From Spirillospora albida (GTDB taxonomy: Bacteria > Actinomycetota > Actinomycetes > Streptosporangiales > Streptosporangiaceae), in contig NZ_JOFJ01000005.1 of assembly GCF_000718255.1 (NCBI RefSeq), forward strand, positions 310,001 through 374,000: 64,000 bases of DNA, read 5' to 3'. The position numbers and the translations under genes are program-made. A model generated the notes under the pieces. It did not search any database and had not been told where the DNA came from. It saw nothing but the letters and a program-made list of their open reading frames with translations. Shown piece by piece: positions 26,510-34,622 of the stretch. Numbering within the stretch: the stretch's first letter is position 1; every line of letters starts with the position of its first letter.

Positions 26510-28744
26510 GTGACTCCCACAACACCTCGCGTATCGACTCTCCGGTATGACCTGCTCGCATCGTTCGTCGTGTTCCTGGTGGCGATCCCGCTGTCACTCG
26601 GCATCGCGGTGGCGTCCGGCGCCCCCGTCGCCGCCGGACTGATCGCCGCGATCGTCGGCGGCATCGTGGCCGGGCTCATCGGCGGCACGCCGTTGCAGGT
26701 GAGCGGCCCGGCCGCCGGGCTGACGGTGATCGTGGCACAGCTCGTCCAGACCTACGGCTGGCGCGCCACCTGCACCATCACCCTGCTCGGCGGGCTGCTC
26801 CAGCTCGCGCTCGGCGCGAGCCGCGTCGCCCGGACCGCCCTCGCCGTGTCCCCCGCGGTCGTGCACGGGATGCTGGCCGGGGTCGGCGTCGTCCTCGTCC
26901 TGGCGCAGGTGCACGTGCTGCTGGGCGGCAGCCCGCAGCAGTCACCGCTCGCCAACCTGCGGGAACTGCCCGGCCAGCTCGCCGGGCCGCAGGCGCATCC
27001 GGCGCTGCTTGGGGCGCTGACGATCGCCGTCCTGGTCGGCTGGGCGAGGTACGGCGGCCGCGCGGCCCGGCTCGTTCCCGCCCCGCTGCCCGCGATCGCC
27101 GTCACCACCCTCGCCGCCTGGGCGCTCGGCTGGAGCGCGCCCCGCGTGGACCTGCCGGACGCGCTGCTGTCCGGCTGGGGCCCGCCCGTCGTCCCGCACG
27201 GCCCGCTGCCGGGCGTCGTCGGCGCCGTCGTGCTGATCGCGCTGGTCGCGTCCGTCGAGTCGCTCCTGTGCAGCGTCGCCATCGATCGGACGCGGCCGCC
27301 CGGCGTCCCGCGCGCCGACCTCGACCGCGAGCTGATCGGACAGGGCGCGGGGAACACCGTGTCGGGCTTCCTCGGCGGCCTGCCGATCGCCGGGGTGATC
27401 GTCCGCAGCAGCGCGAACGTGCAGGCCGGCGCGCGGACGCGCTGGTCGTCGGTCCTGCACGGCTGCTGGGTACTGGTGCTCGCGCTGTCGTGCGGCCCGC
27501 TGATCGAGCGGGTGCCGCTGTCGGCGCTCGCGGCGCTGCTGGTGGTGCTCGGCGTCCGGATGCTCGACACGGCCCGCCTCCGCGACCTGCGGCACCACCG
27601 CGAGGCCACCGCGTACATCGCGACCCTCATCGGCGTCGTGGTCCTCGGCCTCGGCGAGGGCGTCCTGCTCGGCATCGGGGTCATGGCGGTGCTGGCGCTG
27701 CGGCGGCTCACCCGGCTGCGGGTGCGGGCCGAGCGCCTCGCCGCGCTGCCGGACGACGGCCCGCTGCCGGCGCGCTGGCACGTGGTCGTGGAGGGCTCCC
27801 TGACCTTCCTCGGCGTCCCGCGCGTCATGGGGGTGCTGGAGGACGTCCCGGCGGGCGCCTCCGTGGATCTGGACCTGAACGTCGACTTCATGGACCACGC
27901 CGCCTTCGACGCCATCCACCAGTGGAAACGCGGCCACGAACGCCAAGGGGGGAGGGTCGACATCGACGAGATCCACGAGGCTTGGTATGAAAGAGCCGTG
28001 ACAGGCGATATGTCTCCGGTACGTAAAACGCCCCTCCAGTCCCGCTGGTGGGCGCCCTGGGCGAACCGGCGCCGCAAGTCCGAATTCCCGGTCGACCTGC
28101 CGGACGCCAGCGCGCTGCTGCTCGACGGCGTCCGGGAATACCACGGCAGCACCGCGCGCCTCGTCCGGCCGATCATGGCCGAACTGGCGATGGAGCAGAA
28201 GCCCGAGCACCTCTTCATCACCTGCGTGGACAGCCGCGTCGTGCCGAACATCATCACGGCGAGCGGTCCCGGCGACCTGTTCATCAACCGCAACGTCGGC
28301 AACCTCGTCCCCCGCTACGAGTCGACCCCGCACGACGACTCCGTCGCGGCCACCGTCGAGTACGCCATCAACGTCCTCGACATCCGGACGATCACCGTCT
28401 GCGGCCACTCCAACTGCGGCGCGATGGCCGCGCTCCTCGCCGGCGGCACCGAGGTCGAGCACCTAGAGGGCCTCAGCCGCTGGATCCGGCACGGTCACCA
28501 CACCCTCGCCCGCTACCTGGAGAGCGACCCGACGGACGAGGCGCCGATCACCCGGCTCTGCAAGATCAACGTCATGCAGCAGCTCGACAACCTGCTGACC
28601 TATCCCTGGCTGAGGGAGCGGGTCGAGTCCGGCGAGATCGAGCTCGTCGGCCTCTACCTCGACCTCCAGACCGCGAACGTCCACGTCCTCGACCGCTCCA
28701 CCGGCACGTTCGGCCCCGTCCCCGACGAGGCCCGCCCGGTCTGA
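26510..28744 (+). CDS. SulP-type anion transporter fused to beta-carbonic anhydrase
   Basis: The protein has 744 residues. Residues 1-400 form a SulP/SLC26 transporter (SLGIAVASGAPVAAGLIAAIVGGI, then GTPLQVSGPAAGLTVIV) with about 10-12 helices; a STAS-like region follows (about 425-495, WHVVVEGSLTFLGVPRVMGVLE, DLNVDFMDHAAFDAI). Residues 520-735 are a beta-carbonic anhydrase with zinc ligands in CVDSR and CGHSNCGAM (Cys, Asp-Arg pair, His, Cys). The domain order fits bicarbonate or sulfate transport coupled to CO2/HCO3- exchange at the membrane; mycobacteria have similar fusions. The GTG at 26510 has no ribosome site, but TATATA lies 7 nt upstream (26498-26503), which suggests a leaderless mRNA. 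Confidence 0.92.
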   Translation: MTPTTPRVSTLRYDLLASFVVFLVAIPLSLGIAVASGAPVAAGLIAAIVGGIVAGLIGGTPLQVSGPAAGLTVIVAQLVQTYGWRATCTITLLGGLLQLALGASRVARTALAVSPAVVHGMLAGVGVVLVLAQVHVLLGGSPQQSPLANLRELPGQLAGPQAHPALLGALTIAVLVGWARYGGRAARLVPAPLPAIAVTTLAAWALGWSAPRVDLPDALLSGWGPPVVPHGPLPGVVGAVVLIALVASVESLLCSVAIDRTRPPGVPRADLDRELIGQGAGNTVSGFLGGLPIAGVIVRSSANVQAGARTRWSSVLHGCWVLVLALSCGPLIERVPLSALAALLVVLGVRMLDTARLRDLRHHREATAYIATLIGVVVLGLGEGVLLGIGVMAVLALRRLTRLRVRAERLAALPDDGPLPARWHVVVEGSLTFLGVPRVMGVLEDVPAGASVDLDLNVDFMDHAAFDAIHQWKRGHERQGGRVDIDEIHEAWYERAVTGDMSPVRKTPLQSRWWAPWANRRRKSEFPVDLPDASALLLDGVREYHGSTARLVRPIMAELAMEQKPEHLFITCVDSRVVPNIITASGPGDLFINRNVGNLVPRYESTPHDDSVAATVEYAINVLDIRTITVCGHSNCGAMAALLAGGTEVEHLEGLSRWIRHGHHTLARYLESDPTDEAPITRLCKINVMQQLDNLLTYPWLRERVESGEIELVGLYLDLQTANVHVLDRSTGTFGPVPDEARPV

Positions 28745-28748
28745 CCTC

Positions 28749-28967
28749 TCAGCGGCCCACGAGCTCGTCGTCGGCGGCGGCACCGGTGCCGCCGCCCCGC
28801 GTGTACATGCCCGTCACCCGGCGCGCGCGCCGCGCGCGCCGGTCGGAGGCGGGCAGGAACAGCGCGTCCCGGCGGCTGGCCCGCGCGAAGTCCCACAGGT
28901 AGAACAGGTAGACCAGCGACAGCAGCACCCCGGCGAACGCCGTCAGCATGATCACGATGGCGAGCAT
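28749..28967 (-). CDS. Small single-helix membrane protein
   Basis: The protein has 72 residues. Residues 1-25 form one membrane helix (MLAIVIMLTAFAGVLLSLVYLFYLWDF). The rest is basic and probably cytoplasmic (RRARRARRVTGMYTRGGG). GGAGAGGAGCG precedes the ATG, a good ribosome site. It converges on the SulP-carbonic anhydrase gene with a 4-bp gap. I recognise no family. Confidence 0.65.
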   Translation of the reverse strand: MLAIVIMLTAFAGVLLSLVYLFYLWDFARASRRDALFLPASDRRARRARRVTGMYTRGGGTGAAADDELVGR

Positions 28968-29139
28968 GTGCGCTCCTCTCCGCGGGAGACCGTCTCCGGG
29001 CCCCGCACCGACCCCTCCGTCGGCCCTACCAGAACGGTAAGCGCGCCATATCGTCCGGTCTGTGTCGCGTGACCCGAACCAACCGAGTTACACCCCACGT
29101 CCCATTTCAGGACTATTTCGCGCGCAACAGGGAAAGGGC

Positions 29140-29536
29140 GGCGGACGAGTCGGCCTGTAAGCCGGGTTCTGTGCCCGCCGCGCACGGCGGCGGGTGACGG
29201 CCATCCATCTAGGGCCGCCGTTGCCGGCGGTCTCCAGCGGTCTACCCGCAGGCTCGGGCGGGCCGCCCTCGGACGCCTGCGCGGGAAGCGCCGCTTCCCT
29301 TCTTGACCTTGCTCCGGGTGGGGTTTACCTAGCCGCCCACGTCGCCGTGGGCGCTGGTGAGCTCTTACCTCACCGTTTCACCCTTACCACCGGCGAGCCG
29401 GTGGCGGTCTGCTCTCTGTTGCACTTTCCCGCGGGTCACCCCGGGTCGGTGTTACCGACCACCCTGCCCTGTGGAGCCCGGACTTTCCTCGGCGAGGATC
29501 GCTCCCCGACGCGGCCGCCCGGCCGGCTCGTCCGCC
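29140..29536 (-). ncRNA. rnpB: RNase P RNA (bacterial type A)
   Basis: Read on the minus strand, the segment has the hallmarks of RNase P RNA: terminal pairing of GCGGACGAG-type ends, the conserved GAGGAAAGTCCGGGCTCC near the 5' end, ACAGGGCAGGGTGG, GGGAAAGTGCAACAGAGAG in the middle, and the 3' pseudoknot partner GGCTTACAGGCC close to the 3' end. It forms the catalytic core that trims tRNA 5' ends. The ends are given to within about 5 nt. Protein frames over this segment are spurious. Confidence 0.93.
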
Positions 29537-29555
29537 GTAAGGGCAAGCGTAGCGG

Positions 29556-30677
29556 TCATTTCAGGTGGTGGGTGTCGTTGAAGGTGAGCAGGGACGCGGG
29601 GCCGTCGGCGTACCAGGCGATGGACGAGAGGGACGACACGTCCAGGTGCATGCGGTACAGGGACGGCATGGGCGCGCCCAGGGCGTCCTTCACGAGGAGC
29701 TTGATGGGGGTCACGTGCGAGACCACCAGGACCTTCTGGTGGTTGTGGCGGACCTTCAGCTTGTCCAGGGCGGTGCGGACCCGGGCGCCGACGTGGGCGA
29801 AGCTCTCGCCGCCGGGGGGCGCGACCTCCGGGTCGGCCAGCCAGGCGCGGAGGGCGTCGGGGAAGCGTTCGCCGGCCTCCTTGAACGTGAGGCCCTCCCA
29901 TTCACCGAAGTCGGTCTCGCGGAATCCGTCCTCGACGCGGACGTCCAGGCCGGTGGCCGCGGCGACCTCGGCGGCGGTGTCGCGGCAGCGGGCCAGCGGC
30001 GACGTGACGATCGCCTCGAGGCCCCGGTCCGCCAGGGCGGCGGCGGCCGCGCGGGCCTGGGCGCGGCCGTTCTCCGTGAGCGGGACGTCGCCCGTGCCGG
30101 CGAAGCGCTTCTCGACCGACAGGGGCGTCTCGCCGTGGCGCAGCAGCAGAGTCGTCATGGGGGACGCGGTGGCGCGCGGCGCGGGAACGGGCGGCGGGTC
30201 CTCCTCGACCTTGCGGACCCAGTCCTCGCCGCGGGCGGCGGCGTCCATCGCCTCGTTGGCCAGGCGGTCGGCATGGGCGTTGCGGGCCCGGGGGATCCAG
30301 CCGTAGGCGACCGAGCCGAGACCGGACGCGACGCGCTTCGCCGTGCGCGCCAGTTCGGCCATGTCCGGATGCTTGATCTTCCAGCGGTCCGACATCTGCT
30401 CGACGACGAGCTTGGAGTCCATCCGGACCTCCACGCGGGCGTTCGCGTCGAGGTCGGCGGCGGCCGTCAGGCCCGCGATCAGGCCCCGGTACTCGGCCAC
30501 GTTGTTCGTGGCGCGCCCGATCGCCTCGGCGACCTCCGCCAGGACCTCGCCGGTCACGGCGTCCCGGACGACGGCTCCGTAGCCCGCCGGCCCCGGGTTG
30601 CCCCGGGACCCGCCGTCCGCCTCGACGATCAACCGGCGCGGCGCTCCGTCCCGGCCTCCGGCGACCCCCCTGCTCAC
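29556..30677 (-). CDS. Bifunctional RNase H / histidine-type acid phosphatase
   Basis: The protein has 373 residues. The N-terminal RNase HI domain (about 14-140) has the acidic residues in VEADGGSRGNPGPAG, NNVAEYRG, RMDSKLVVEQM and NAHADRLANEAM. After a Pro-rich linker, the phosphatase domain (about 170-373) begins with LLLRHGETPLS (the RHG phospho-histidine) and carries VVSHVTPIK with the second catalytic His. This matches the mycobacterial Rv2228c type, where RNase H cleaves RNA in RNA-DNA hybrids and the phosphatase part resembles CobC. GTG 30677 overlaps the preceding stop by 4 nt. Confidence 0.93.
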   Translation of the reverse strand: MSRGVAGGRDGAPRRLIVEADGGSRGNPGPAGYGAVVRDAVTGEVLAEVAEAIGRATNNVAEYRGLIAGLTAAADLDANARVEVRMDSKLVVEQMSDRWKIKHPDMAELARTAKRVASGLGSVAYGWIPRARNAHADRLANEAMDAAARGEDWVRKVEEDPPPVPAPRATASPMTTLLLRHGETPLSVEKRFAGTGDVPLTENGRAQARAAAAALADRGLEAIVTSPLARCRDTAAEVAAATGLDVRVEDGFRETDFGEWEGLTFKEAGERFPDALRAWLADPEVAPPGGESFAHVGARVRTALDKLKVRHNHQKVLVVSHVTPIKLLVKDALGAPMPSLYRMHLDVSSLSSIAWYADGPASLLTFNDTHHLK

Positions 30678-31417
30678 AGCCCGGACTCGGGCGTGCGGAC
30701 CAGGATCCGGCGGCACTCCTCGCAGCGGACCACCTCGTCCTCCGCGGCGGCGCGGATGCGGTTCAGGTCGACGGTGTTGAGCGCGAGGTGGCAGCCCTGG
30801 CAGGCGCCCCGGTACAGCTTGGCCGCGCCGACGCCGCCGAACTGGCCGCGCAGCTTCTCGTAGAGGGCGAGGAGGTCGCCCGGGACGTCCTTGGCGACGC
30901 CCGTGCGGGCGGTGGAGGTCATCCCGGACTCCGCGTCGATGCTCCGCCGCGCCTCGTCCCGGCGCCGGACCACCTCGGCCAGCTCCTCCTCGGCGGCGGC
31001 GCGCTCGGCGCGCAGCGCGCCCACGCGGGCGTCGGCGGCCTCCGCGCGCTCCATGATCTCCAGGACGACCTCTTCCAGGTCGGACTGGCGGCGCTGCAGC
31101 GACTCGATCTCGGCCTGCAGGCCGCTGAGGTCCTTCGCGGACGTGACCTGGCCAGAGTCAAGGCGCTTCTGGTCGCGGTCGGCCCGGGTGCGGACCTGCT
31201 CGACGTCCTGCTCGGCCTTCTTCTGCTCCCGCTGGAGGTCGCCGACCTCCGTCTCCGCCGCGACGAGCGCGTCCCGCAGCTCGGTCACGCGGGCCTCCAG
31301 CCTCGCGATCTCGGCGAGTTCGGGCAGCGTGCGGAGGCGGTGCGCCAGGCGGTCCAGCGAGCTGTCGAGGTCCTGCAGGTCGATCAGTCGCAGCTGGGCT
31401 TGCGGTGCGGCTTTCAA
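30674..31417 (-). CDS. Coiled-coil C4 zinc-ribbon protein (CT398-like)
   Basis: The protein has 247 residues. A long coiled coil (about 10-175, with Glu/Arg/Leu heptads and the QKRLDSGQVTSAKDLSGLQAEIESLQRR element) is followed by a zinc ribbon with CQGC near residue 212 and CEEC near 235. The TTG at 31417 is chosen because GAAGGAG stands 5 nt upstream and it overlaps the Nif3 stop. Longer upstream frames lie over Nif3 and are discarded. The family sits with Nif3 and RNase H/CobC throughout actinobacteria; the molecular role is not established. Confidence 0.9.
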   Translation of the reverse strand: MKAAPQAQLRLIDLQDLDSSLDRLAHRLRTLPELAEIARLEARVTELRDALVAAETEVGDLQREQKKAEQDVEQVRTRADRDQKRLDSGQVTSAKDLSGLQAEIESLQRRQSDLEEVVLEIMERAEAADARVGALRAERAAAEEELAEVVRRRDEARRSIDAESGMTSTARTGVAKDVPGDLLALYEKLRGQFGGVGAAKLYRGACQGCHLALNTVDLNRIRAAAEDEVVRCEECRRILVRTPESGL

Positions 31418-32229
31418 TGTGCTCCTTCGTGATGCAGGCGCCACGCGTCGGTGACCAGCGTGGACACCCGGGTCTCCAGCGGGGCGGCGGTGGCCGCGGC
31501 GAGCCGCCGCGCCGCGTCGGCGAGCCAGGGCCACTCGGTCGCCCAGTGCGCGGCGTCCACGAGGGCGGGACCGCCGTGCTCGGCGAACTCCGACGCGGGA
31601 TGGTGCCGCAGGTCGGCGGTGAGGTAGACGTCGACGCCGGCGGCGCGCGCGGTGTCGAGCAGGGAGTCGCCGGCGCCGCCGCAGACCGCGACGGTCCGGA
31701 CGGTGCGGTCGGGGTCGCCCGCGGCGCGGACGCCCCATGCGGTCTTCGGGAGGCCCGCCGCGGCGCGCGCGGTGAACTCCCGGAGGGTGAGCGGTTCGGG
31801 CAGGTCCCCGATGCGGCCGAGACCGCGGCGGGGGTCGCCGTCGGCCGGGACCATCGGGCGGAGGGCGCCGGTCAGCCCGACCGCGCGGGCCAGGGCGTCC
31901 GACACGCCCGGGTCGGCGACGTCGGCGTTGGTGTGGGCGGTGTGGAGCGCGACCCCGGCCTTGATCATCCGGTGGACGAGGCGGCCCTTCGGAGTGGTCG
32001 CGGCGACCGACGTCGCGCCCCGCAGCAGCAGCGGGTGGTGCGCGACGATCAGGTCGGCGTCCCAGGCGACGGCCTCGTCGACGACGGCGCCGACCGGGTC
32101 GACCGCGAACAGGACCCGGCGGACCTCCTGGGCGGGGTCGCCGCAGACGAGTCCGACGGCGTCCCAGGACTCGGCCCACGACGGCGGGTACAGCTCCTCG
32201 AGAGCCGCGATCACTTGGGACAGGCGCAC
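31414..32229 (-). CDS. Nif3-like dinuclear metal-centre protein
   Basis: The protein has 271 residues. The Nif3/YqfO fold is shown by SQVIAALEELYPPSWAESWDAVGLVCG at the start, LIVAHHPLLLRG (metal ligands), ALHTAHTNADVA and, near the C-terminus, LVDAAHWATEWPWL with the last metal-site His and Glu. Members form hexamers with two metals per subunit; some act as GTP cyclohydrolase I-like enzymes, but the substrate is unsettled. GTG 32229 is the family start. It is first of the three-gene nif3, zinc ribbon, RNase H unit. Confidence 0.92.
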   Translation of the reverse strand: MRLSQVIAALEELYPPSWAESWDAVGLVCGDPAQEVRRVLFAVDPVGAVVDEAVAWDADLIVAHHPLLLRGATSVAATTPKGRLVHRMIKAGVALHTAHTNADVADPGVSDALARAVGLTGALRPMVPADGDPRRGLGRIGDLPEPLTLREFTARAAAGLPKTAWGVRAAGDPDRTVRTVAVCGGAGDSLLDTARAAGVDVYLTADLRHHPASEFAEHGGPALVDAAHWATEWPWLADAARRLAAATAAPLETRVSTLVTDAWRLHHEGAH

Positions 32230-32393
32230 GTCCCGCAGGCTATCGCGCCGGGCGGCCGCCGCGGGTTCGCCACGAAACCCCGGCGGCGGAAACGGCCCTC
32301 CGGCCTGCCCACCGGCTATCGTGTGGACGGCGCGGGCCGGGAGGCGACCGCCTCGCCCGGAATCAGTCGACCACTCAACGCGTTGGAGTGTGT

Positions 32394-32741
32394 GTGAAGT
32401 CACCCTTTCGCCGCCGCAAGCGCGTCAAGGGCCGTCCCCTGGGGAACCGGTCCCGTCCGGCCGAGCACGAGCCCGTCGAGTGGCCAACCGAGGGCACCGG
32501 CAGAACGTCCCTGATGGGCGCCATCCGCGGCGACGGCGAGACCGGCGCCGGGTTCGGCGGCGGCATGTTCGAGGATCTCGCGTCGGCGTTCGAGGGCTCC
32601 AAGAAGATCAAGCAGGAGCAGCAGGCGCGGGAGAAGCTGCTGCGCCAGGACGACCACCGCGTGGCCGGGGGCTCCGGACGCGACGATCTCGACTCCGGCA
32701 AGATCAGGATCCGCCGCGCGAACGCCGACTCCGACAACTGA
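32394..32741 (+). CDS. Small basic protein of unknown function, 115 aa
   Basis: GTG 32394 has GGAG 6 nt upstream, so the start is good. The protein begins with a basic stretch (VKSPFRRRKRVKGRPLGNRSRP), then has TEGTGRTSLMGAIRGDGETGAGFGGGMFEDLASAF and a helical KKIKQEQQAREKLLRQDD, ending charged. There is no membrane segment and I recognise no family. It is divergent from the Nif3 operon. Its stop lies just 8 bp before the LexA box of the next gene. Confidence 0.6.
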   Translation: MKSPFRRRKRVKGRPLGNRSRPAEHEPVEWPTEGTGRTSLMGAIRGDGETGAGFGGGMFEDLASAFEGSKKIKQEQQAREKLLRQDDHRVAGGSGRDDLDSGKIRIRRANADSDN

Positions 32742-32748
32742 CATCCAC

Positions 32749-32764
32749 TCGAACATCCGTTCGA
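32749..32764. promoter_or_regulatory. Perfect LexA (SOS) box
   Basis: TCGAAC ATCC GTTCGA equals the actinobacterial LexA consensus TCGAAC-N4-GTTCGA in every fixed base. It is 22 nt before the GTG at 32786, with a -10-like TATCGT (32774-32779) between, so it should repress the downstream 132-aa gene until DNA damage. Confidence 0.85.
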
Positions 32765-32785
32765 TTTTCGGGCTATCGTGAGGGT

Positions 32786-33184
32786 GTGAGCACGTACGTC
32801 CCGCCCGGCTGGCCGTCCCGGGTCCACCCGCCGGGCAGCGAGCGCTTCGAGGACACGGCGCTGACCTGGCTGCTCGAGCTGGTCCCGCCCGAGTACCGCC
32901 GCTACGGCGTGCTGCGCCGCTACCCGATCGTCCTCGCCCGGATGGCCCGGCACCATGTCGCCGCGTCGATCGAGGCCGCCCGCGAGGGGTTCCGCACGGC
33001 CCGCGTCGATCTGGGGGAGCTCGTCCCGCCGCACGGGGTCGACGCCGTCCTCGACACCTACCGCCGCGAGGGCGCCCGCCTGGTGCACGTCCTGCGCGCG
33101 GTCGAGCTCGTCGAGACCGCCCTGCGCGGCCGGGCGGACCCCGATGAGCCCGACCACCGCCGCCCCTTCACCCCCAAGCTCTGA
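32786..33184 (+). CDS. Putative SOS-induced protein of unknown function, 132 aa
   Basis: The GTG at 32786 sits immediately after a -10-like element and has no clear ribosome site, so a leaderless mRNA is plausible. The protein is a soluble helical bundle: RFEDTALTWLLELVPPEYRRYGVLRRYPIVLARMARHHVAASIEAAREGFRTARVDL, then VDAVLDTYRREGARLVHVLRAVELVETALRG. No signal, membrane helix or catalytic motif is seen and I recognise no named domain. The perfect LexA box upstream is the only clue: a small damage-induced protein, possibly a division or replication modulator, which is inference. Confidence 0.8.
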   Translation: MSTYVPPGWPSRVHPPGSERFEDTALTWLLELVPPEYRRYGVLRRYPIVLARMARHHVAASIEAAREGFRTARVDLGELVPPHGVDAVLDTYRREGARLVHVLRAVELVETALRGRADPDEPDHRRPFTPKL

Positions 33185-33192
33185 ACCGCCCC

Positions 33193-34305
33193 TCAGACGG
33201 AGACGGCGGATTCGCGTCGGTGCGGGCGGATCCCGTGCCGGACGGTGCCCTCGTCCAGCCAGCGGTCCAGGTGCGCCCAGGTGCCCGCCTTGGCCGAGCG
33301 GCCCGTCAGGACGCCGAGGTGGTCGCCCTCGGCGAGGGCGACCCGCACCTCGGGGGCGCCGCTCAGCAGCCGGGTCAGCGGCCGGACCGCCCGCGCCGGG
33401 GCGATCGCGTCACCGCGTCCGGCGATGGCCAGAACCGGCACCCGGACGCGCCCGAGGTCGATTCGCCGGTCACCGAGTTCCATCCCGCCGCCCGCCGGCT
33501 CCGTGCTCCGGGAAAGCAATCGGTAAATCTCCCTGGCGGCACATGCCGGATATTCGAGCAGCGCGTTGGCGAAATGATCGAGCGCTTCGATCTGCGCAAG
33601 AAAATCGGCATTATGCAGATGCGCCAGGAGGGTCGAGGGACGCAGCACGTATTTATCGAATCCGGCCAGCGTCGACGCGCGACCCAAAAGCGGCCGGGAC
33701 AGGCCCCCGAACATCAGCGCCAGGACGTCCGACTCCGCGCCGTGCGCGGGCCGGCGGGGCGCGAGCCCGCTCCCGGTGAGGCGGACCCCGCGCGCGTCGG
33801 CCGGAGTGCCGATCACCGCGATGGACGCGATCGGCAGCCGGGGGGCGTCGGCGGCGGCCAGCAGCGCGAAGAGCCCGCCGAGGCACCAGCCGACGAGCTG
33901 GACGGGCTGGCCGCCCGCGTCCCGGCTGACGGCGCGGACGGCGGCGGGCAGCACCTCCCCGATCCACTCGCGAATGCCCTGTTCACGGGCGCCCTTTCCG
34001 GCCGCGCCGGGGTCGAGCAGGTAGCTGCGGCGGCCCCGGCCGACGACATGCTCGGCGAGACTGCAGCCGCGGCGAAGGTCGTAGCAGCGGGCCGGCGCGG
34101 CGAGCGGCGGGACGAACAGCACCGGCGGCCCCGCGGGGACGAGGCCGCGCGCCGTCCGGTACCGGCGCACCGCCGCCCCCTCCCCCGCCGCGCCGCCCCC
34201 GACGGGCACCGTCGGCATCGGCCGCAGATCGGCGAGGTGGCCGTACCGGGCGAGGTGGGCCGCATTGGCGGCGGCGGACAGCAGGGGGCGCGGGGAGAGC
34301 ATCAT
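33193..34305 (-). CDS. Alpha/beta hydrolase with Cys nucleophile, PhaC-like
   Basis: The protein has 370 residues. The core has PPVLFVPPLAAPARCYDLRRGCSLAEHV, then the nucleophile elbow LVGWCLGGLFALLAA (about 145-160), where cysteine replaces the usual serine (GxCxG), as in polyhydroxyalkanoate synthases. The acid and base fit VLAIAGRGDAIAPA and LAEGDHLGVLTG near the C-terminus. It could be a PHA synthase-like acyltransferase, but no phasin or phaAB genes are nearby. Two adjacent ATGs (34305, 34302) could start it. The stretch around 33520-33660 is less GC-rich than its flanks. Confidence 0.85.
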   Translation of the reverse strand: MMLSPRPLLSAAANAAHLARYGHLADLRPMPTVPVGGGAAGEGAAVRRYRTARGLVPAGPPVLFVPPLAAPARCYDLRRGCSLAEHVVGRGRRSYLLDPGAAGKGAREQGIREWIGEVLPAAVRAVSRDAGGQPVQLVGWCLGGLFALLAAADAPRLPIASIAVIGTPADARGVRLTGSGLAPRRPAHGAESDVLALMFGGLSRPLLGRASTLAGFDKYVLRPSTLLAHLHNADFLAQIEALDHFANALLEYPACAAREIYRLLSRSTEPAGGGMELGDRRIDLGRVRVPVLAIAGRGDAIAPARAVRPLTRLLSGAPEVRVALAEGDHLGVLTGRSAKAGTWAHLDRWLDEGTVRHGIRPHRRESAVSV

Positions 34306-34622
34306 TTCGCCATTATCCCCTTCTCTTGGTCGGCGTCCCGGCGGGCACAATGACCAAAGGCGGTCCCACCGTGTTCGCACATTGATACCCAGGTCAGCCG
34401 CGCCGCCATGAGTCGGCCCGGTGAAACGCGTGTTAATAAACCTTGACAACGCGGCGGGCCCGATGCGTAATGGGCCGTCCGGAACGACCAGGGGGTCACC
34501 CAGCGTGGCGGCCCGGGGGCGCACCGGCGGCCCCGTCGCTTGCCTCGCCCGCGACATCACGCATAATGCCAGTTACACCCCGTAGCAGAAGCGCCACGGG
34601 CCGGCCGCCAGGCGGATGCGTG

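Noticed and set aside
31418..32179. N-terminal extension of the zinc-ribbon coiled-coil frame
   Set aside because: The extension is an Arg/Pro-rich out-of-frame reading of Nif3; the TTG at 31417 with GAAGGAG is the real start.
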